A DNA stretch of 16,087 nucleotides from positions 130,218 through 146,304 of the forward strand of contig MU646435.1 in NCBI GenBank assembly GCA_026770585.1, given 5' to 3'. Source of the stretch: Baffinella frigidus (lineage: Eukaryota > Cryptophyceae > Cryptomonadales > Baffinellaceae). Shown piece after piece: positions 12,717-16,087 of the stretch. The position numbers and the translations under genes are program-made. How positions within the stretch are numbered: position 1 is the first letter of the stretch; each line of letters starts with the position of its first letter. Below the pieces are notes generated by a model. It saw only the letters and a program-made list of their open reading frames with translations. It made no database searches and was not told the origin of the DNA.

Positions 12717-13036
12717 CCAAGTGCGAGGGCCTCCACCTGGATCCGATGTGTGACCCCATCCTGCTCCCAAGGTGAGACCCCTCAAACGATCCCCCCCACC
12801 TAGGTTTGGGGTGTGGGGTTTAGGGTTTAGGGTATAGGATTTAAGGTTTAGGGTTAACAGGAGGTTTCTTTTAAGGGGGAATCAAGAAAAAACTCAGTCC
12901 CCACGTTTTAGAAGGCTCTAAAATTAAAACAAACTCGGGGAATAGACTTGTGCTGTATTCATGTCCATTCAATCGACGTCCTTTCGAACGCGACTGATGA
13001 CATCCCTCTCAACAGGCTGGAAAAGGTTGGACGCGA
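12717..13036. other. Non-repeat stretch without a convincing exon
   Basis: It holds a short heptamer tract (12803-12858) and an AT-richer segment (12860-13030). A + strand phrase ending CTCCCAAG|GTGAGACC (12770-12780) looks like a splice donor but has no supported exon. I assign nothing here. Confidence 0.4.
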
Positions 13037-13160
13037 CACTTTGGGGTTCAGGGTTTAGGGTTGAGGGTTGAGGGTTGAGGGTTGAGGGTTTAGGGTTGAG
13101 GGTTTAGGTTTTAGGGTTGAGGGTTTAGGGTTGAGGGTTTGGGGTTTAGGGTTGAGGGGC
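13037..13160 (+). repeat. Telomere-like tract, TTGAGGG variant
   Basis: GGGTTGA and GGGTTTA units alternate, directly following the donor of the candidate exon at 13168-13234. Confidence 0.92.
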
Positions 13161-13167
13161 CTCCCAC

Positions 13168-13234
13168 CGTGATCCCCCGGCACGCGAGCCCCCAGCGTGG
13201 CTGCCTGACGAGGGCGCGCGCCCGAAAACGCTTC
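13168..13234 (-). CDS. Gly/Arg/Ser-rich candidate exon
   Basis: The acceptor is TTGGCAG| and the donor TCACG|GTGGGA. In phase 1 it reads SVFGRAPSSGSHAGGS then RAGGS. Four related copies lie upstream (13690-14193). It is the only copy of the five with a clean donor, so it is the best candidate for the working one. Low complexity; no function suggested. Confidence 0.42.
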
Positions 13235-13329
13235 CTGCCAAATTTCAGGGTTTAGGGGTGATCTCGGACCAGCCCGGTCAGCGACCTCGGGCTGAGTCAA
13301 CGCTATGACCCACGAGTCTGCCCCAGTTG

Positions 13330-13690
13330 AGGGTGCAGGAGTTGTTGGGTGCGTGGATATCCGGGGGGGGCGAGTTTCGAGTTCATCTCCCAGGGCGCGG
13401 TGAAGCGCTTGTGGGTGTGAGTGTGAGTGCTACTCAAATGACGTATATCAGTCACATGACAGATATCAGGCCCTGGCAACCCCCGCTGGGTTCGAGGTGG
13501 TACGCAACTACTAGCGCTGTCTCAGTCTATTCGGCCTCACCAATTCGGTGGGCACGGGCTCTGTCCCGCTCCACAGTTATCGAAGCAATCCTAGACTTGG
13601 TTCGATAACTTTAGGGTGGGATCGAACCATGGCGGGATCGAACTTCATGGCGGGATCGAACCAACCATAAAGGTCCTAAAGCAAGGGGCG
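13330..13690. other. Stretch without recognised exon; hairpin
   Basis: It holds a 14-bp-arm inverted repeat at 13575-13610 (AGTTATCGAA(G/C)CAA, one mismatch, 8-base loop), then three GCGGGATCGAAC-type phrases (13616-13663). A + strand open frame 13327-13608 has no recognisable domain. Confidence 0.5.
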
Positions 13691-13784
13691 GGGGGAATGC
13701 CAGTGGACTCGTCGTGTCGTGAGCCCCCGGCGCGCGAGCCCCCAGCGTGGCTGCCTGCCGACGGCGCGCGCCCAAAGATGTTGC
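13690..13784 (-). pseudogene. Copy of the Gly/Arg/Ser-rich exon fused to another exon end
   Basis: From AG| at 13785 it reads NIFGRAPSAGSHAGGS and then GGSRHDESTGI. The last part resembles GGSNRHDDSTGI, the end of the exon at 14618-14678. No donor GT follows. It looks like a composite of two exons. Confidence 0.55.
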
Positions 13785-13902
13785 CTGCAACCGAGTTTAG
13801 GGTTAAGGGGTGATCTTTGTCCATCCTGATACCAGGTCACTGTACCAGGTTAGAACGGGGGGTTCGCTTTTGGCTTGCACACCACATGTCCAGAACTGAC
13901 GT

Positions 13903-14193
13903 GAGCCCCTAGCGTGGCTGCCGACGGCGCGCGCCCGAGGACATTCCCTGCCCCAGAGAGAGACTGGTATTGCACGTTTGACGTCGGACCATAACCGTAA
14001 GGCATCCAGCGTGGCTGCCTGATGGCAACACACGCCCGAAGATATTCCCAGCCCCAGACCACCCCAGGTCACACGCGGGAATCTCAGACGGGGGGAGGTC
14101 GCTTTTGGCGTGATTTCACACCAAATGTCCAGAATTGCCGTTAGCCCCCAGCGTGGCTGCCTGCCGACGGCGCGCGCCCGAACACGTTGCCTG
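13903..14193 (-). pseudogene. Three further decayed copies of the same exon
   Basis: Copies at 13903-13951, 14003-14052 and 14143-14193 share CAGCGTGGCTGCC on the + strand. The one at 14143 reads NVFGRAPSAGSHAGG and then a stop. Flanks beginning CGCTTTTGGC (13865 and 14101) repeat as well, as do 13250-13350 and 14217-14310, so the region is a nest of segmental duplications. A second C-rich heptamer patch on + lies near 14427-14465. Confidence 0.65.
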
Positions 14194-14481
14194 CCCGAGT
14201 TTAGGGTGTGTGGTTTATCCCGTCACCGCTCAGCGACCTCGGTTTTAGTCAACCCTAGGGCCAATGGCCTACGCGTCCGCCCCAGTTCAGGGTGTAGGGG
14301 TTGTTGGGCGTGTGGAGTTCCGGGGGGGTGAGAGGTTCGAATTCGAATCTTTCAAGACCCCCGGAATCCGGGATCGAACCAACCCTAAAGGTCCTGACGC
14401 ACGGGCGAGGAGGAGGAGGACGACGAAACCCGAAATCCCAACCCCTGATGAAACCCCAAACCCTGAAGCTGTTCCATATAC

Positions 14482-14559
14482 CTCGCGCAGGACATGCGAA
14501 GGGGGGGGGGGGGTCGATGACAATGCGTGGTAGATGTAGTCCGGTGTGGTGAAGGGTGC
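14482..14559 (-). CDS. Pro-rich exon of the upstream part
   Basis: The acceptor is GCACAG| and the donor GCGAG|GTATAT. Phase 0-0, 26 codons starting APFTTPDYIYHALSST and ending SHVLRE around a short Pro run coded by poly-C. The intron before it is only 58 nt. Any miscounted base in the poly-G (+) run would shift its frame. Confidence 0.55.
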
Positions 14560-14617
14560 CTGTGCACGAGAGAAGGGAAGGTGGGGGCGATGGACACGAG
14601 AAGAGGGGGGGGGGGAC

Positions 14618-14678
14618 AATGCCTGTCGAGTCGTCGTGTCTGTTCGATCCGCCGTCCCCCCCCCACCTTCCATCAAAC
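14618..14678 (-). CDS. Gly-rich exon of the upstream part
   Basis: The acceptor is AAACCAG| and the donor GGCATT|GTCCCC. It enters in phase 2 (AG+G gives Arg) and leaves in phase 0. It encodes FDGRWGGDGGSNRHDDSTGI. Low complexity; no domain recognised. Confidence 0.5.
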
Positions 14679-14682
14679 CTGG

Positions 14683-14912
14683 TTTAGGGTTTGGGGTTTG
14701 GGGTGTGGGGTGTGGGGTTTGGGGTGTGGGGTTTGGGGTTTTGGGTGTGGGGTGTGGGGCTTGGGGTGTGGGGTTTGGGTGTGGGGTGTGGGGTGTGGGG
14801 TTTAGGGTCTGGGGTTTTGTGATTGGGGTTTTGGGGTTTGGGGTTTGGGGTTGAGGGTTTGGGGTTAGGGTTTAGGGTTTTAGGGTTGGGGGGTTGGGGG
14901 TTAGGGGTTAGG
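14683..14912 (+). repeat. Telomere-like tract, TGTGGGG variant
   Basis: GGGTGTG and GGGTTTG units alternate at 14690-14815, followed by mixed TTTAGGG and TTTGGGG. Confidence 0.94.
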
Positions 14913-14922
14913 GTTTACGAAC

Positions 14923-14981
14923 CTTCCCGCCCTGCGGGGGGACACGGGCGCAGCAGGAAGGTCGGCAACTACCGACATCTG
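14923..14981 (-). CDS. Ala/Pro-rich exon of the upstream part
   Basis: The acceptor is AACTAG|; the donor is GGAAG|GTTCGT, with a second possible donor four bases on (TTC|GTAAAC). Only the first keeps the frame of the next exon. It encodes QMSVVADLPAAPVSPRRAG. No domain is recognised. Confidence 0.55.
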
Positions 14982-14985
14982 CTAG

Positions 14986-15255
14986 TTGAGGGATTAGGGG
15001 TTAGGGGTTAGGGTGTAGGGTTTGGGGTTCAGGGTTGAGCTGTTAGGGTTTGGGGTTTGGGGTTTGGGGTTTGGGGTTTGGGGTTGAGGGTGTAGGGTGT
15101 AGGGTTTGGGGGGTCGGGTGTATGCTTCACGGTTTAGCGTTCAGGATGTGAGGTCTGGGGTTTAGGGTTGGTTTAGGGTTGAGGGTTGAGTGTTCCGGGT
15201 TGAGGGTTTCGGGGTTAGGGTTCGGGTTTAGGGTTTAGGGTTTAGGGTTTAGGGT
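14986..15255 (+). repeat. Telomere-like tract, mixed variants
   Basis: GGGTTTG, GGGTTGA and, near 15222-15250, four clean GGGTTTA units. It fills the intron between two upstream exons. Confidence 0.94.
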
Positions 15256-15260
15256 TGCGC

Positions 15261-15324
15261 CTTGCGGTTAAGGCTCGGAAAGTTCCGATTGGATCCAGAT
15301 TGGGAGAAGGCGGGCGCGACGAAC
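15261..15324 (-). CDS. Ser/Asn-rich exon with GC donor
   Basis: The acceptor is CCCTAG|; the donor appears to be CGCAAG|GCGCAA, a GC donor with good exon context. It enters in phase 2 (GG+G gives Gly) and leaves in phase 0, matching both neighbours. It encodes FVAPAFSQSGSNRNFP then SLNRK. Probably disordered. Confidence 0.55.
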
Positions 15325-15520
15325 CTAGGGTTCAGGGTTCAGGGTTGAGGGTTTGGGGTTCATGTTTTAGGGTTGACGGTTGAGGGTTTAGGGTTTAGGG
15401 TTTAGGTGTTCGCTTTTAGGGTTTAGGGTTTAGGGTTTAGGGTTTAGGGTTTAGGGTTTGGGGTTTAGGGTCTAGGATTTAGGATTTAGGGTTGAGGGTT
15501 GAGGGTTGAGGGTTGAGGAA
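15325..15520 (+). repeat. Telomere-like tract with clean TTTAGGG run
   Basis: It includes six consecutive TTTAGGG units near 15415-15460, among the most telomere-like stretches here. Confidence 0.94.
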
Positions 15521-15524
15521 GAAC

Positions 15525-15671
15525 CCGGGGGGGGCGAAGGTGAAGGGGGAGAATTGCGAGGGGGGGGTGTTGTTGCGCGGAGCGTTTTGACCATCCATGT
15601 TTCTGAAATATCGGTCGGAGGGGTCGTGGTCGTTGAGGGTTGAGGAGGGCTTGCCGCTGACAGGCACGTGC
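15525..15671 (-). CDS. Pro/Ser/Asn-rich exon of the upstream part
   Basis: The acceptor is AACCAG| and the donor CCCCGG|GTTCTT. It enters in phase 2 and leaves in phase 2. Its 48 codons start HVPVSGKPSSTLNDHD, contain DRYFRNMDGQNAPRNN and end FSPFTFAPP. It has a polar, Pro-rich composition and looks disordered, with no domain recognised. This is the first exon of the five-exon upstream chain whose phases all agree (through 14482). Confidence 0.58.
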
Positions 15672-15672
15672 C

Positions 15673-15900
15673 TGGTTGAGGGTTTGGGGTTGAGGGGTTG
15701 GGGTGTAGGGTTTGGGGTTAAGGGTTTAAGGTATAGAGTTTGGGGTTTGGGGTTCTGGGTTCAGGGTTTCGGGTGTTTCGGGTTTGGGGTTTGGGGTTTG
15801 GGGTGTGGGGTGTGGGGTTTAAGATTTAGGGTGTTGTGGGATGAGAATGTAGGGTTGAGGGTTGAGGGTTGAGAATTGGGGGGTTGGGGGTTGAGGGTCT
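15673..15900 (+). repeat. Telomere-like tract, mixed variants
   Basis: GGGTTTG, GGGTGTG, GGGTTTC and GGGTTGA units between two candidate exons. Confidence 0.92.
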
Positions 15901-15921
15901 GGAGAGAAGGGTGACGGAAAC

Positions 15922-15993
15922 ATGCCCGGAGGGTAACGGCGTGCCCCCCCCCTCCTCTGCGAGGTTGGGGGGGGCCATGAAGGGGCACGACGC
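15922..15993 (-). CDS. Possible upstream Pro/Gly-rich exon
   Basis: The acceptor AACCAG| is at the edge of a heptamer tract and the donor GGCAT|GTTTCC. One frame reads ASCPFMAPPNLAEEG with G/C-rich third positions but exits in phase 0; another frame exits in phase 2, as the next exon wants. Two homopolymer runs make frame calls unsafe. Confidence 0.35.
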
Positions 15994-16087
15994 CTGGTTT
16001 AGGGTGTGGGTTTGGAGGTTGGGGGGGGGGGGTTAGGATTTGGGGTTTGAGGTTTGGAATTTGGGGTTTGGGGTTTGGGGTTGGGGG
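15994..16087 (+). repeat. Telomere-like tract running off the window
   Basis: GGGTTTG-type heptamers and a long G run (16021-16032) continue to the right edge. Confidence 0.92.

Noticed and set aside
13616-14390. GGTTCGATCCC motifs resembling a tRNA B box (minus strand)
   Set aside because: No A box at the right distance and no cloverleaf; the motif repeats as part of a local duplication.
1-16087. CRISPR array or true chromosome-end telomere
   Set aside because: The heptamers are degenerate, interrupted and internal on one strand, and there are no spacer-repeat patterns; the islands between them splice in frame.

Overview
The window looks like GC-rich nuclear DNA from a eukaryote with plant-type telomere sequence, most likely an alga. 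Degenerate TTTAGGG-like heptamer tracts fill a large share of it, always G-rich on the + strand apart from two short inverted patches. There are no operons, ribosome binding sites or long convincing open frames. The open frames inside the heptamer tracts are repeat artefacts. A green-lineage alga is my guess; other TTTAGGG lineages are not excluded.

Read on the minus strand, the islands between the repeat tracts are short exons with AG/GT borders. From 11619 down to 561, nineteen of them can be joined with matching codon phase at every junction (about 1.7 kb of coding sequence, about 568 codons). The core encodes two complete globin domains directly joined end to end. Globin 1 is 11246-9407 and globin 2 is 8568-5750. 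With exons joined as proposed they align with only one two-residue gap from the A-helix Trp to the last H-helix residue, and both keep the proximal (F8) His. A third domain opens at 5401 with a gap-free A/B-helix match, then turns into Cys-rich, Ser/Thr-rich and charged sequence with no visible E-H helices. A second phase-consistent chain of five exons (15671-14482) encodes a Pro/Gly-rich, probably disordered upstream part. The link between the two chains (14.4-11.7 kb) is not solved, and neither the start nor the stop codon is seen.

The introns have three kinds of filler: telomere-like heptamer tracts, decayed copies of the neighbouring exons, and short palindromic or TIR elements. Many exons have one to four broken copies beside them, with premature stops, lost acceptors or truncations. 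Local minisatellites (13, 21, 26 and about 31 bp), CT tracts and poly-G runs (poly-C in the transcript, just before several acceptors) add to this. One palindromic element (8117-8258) with 10-bp target duplications lies in the globin 2 intron and may have created a 3' splice site.

Layout on +: 1-1020, 3'-side exons of the gene; 1040-2110, TIR and fold-back elements; 2220-4220, tail exons; 4220-5400, copies plus third-globin start; 5750-8570, globin 2 with copies; 8740-11250, globin 1 with copies; 11.5-12.5 kb, linker exon and palindromes; 13.1-14.3 kb, a segmental-duplication cluster; 14.5-16 kb, upstream disordered exons.
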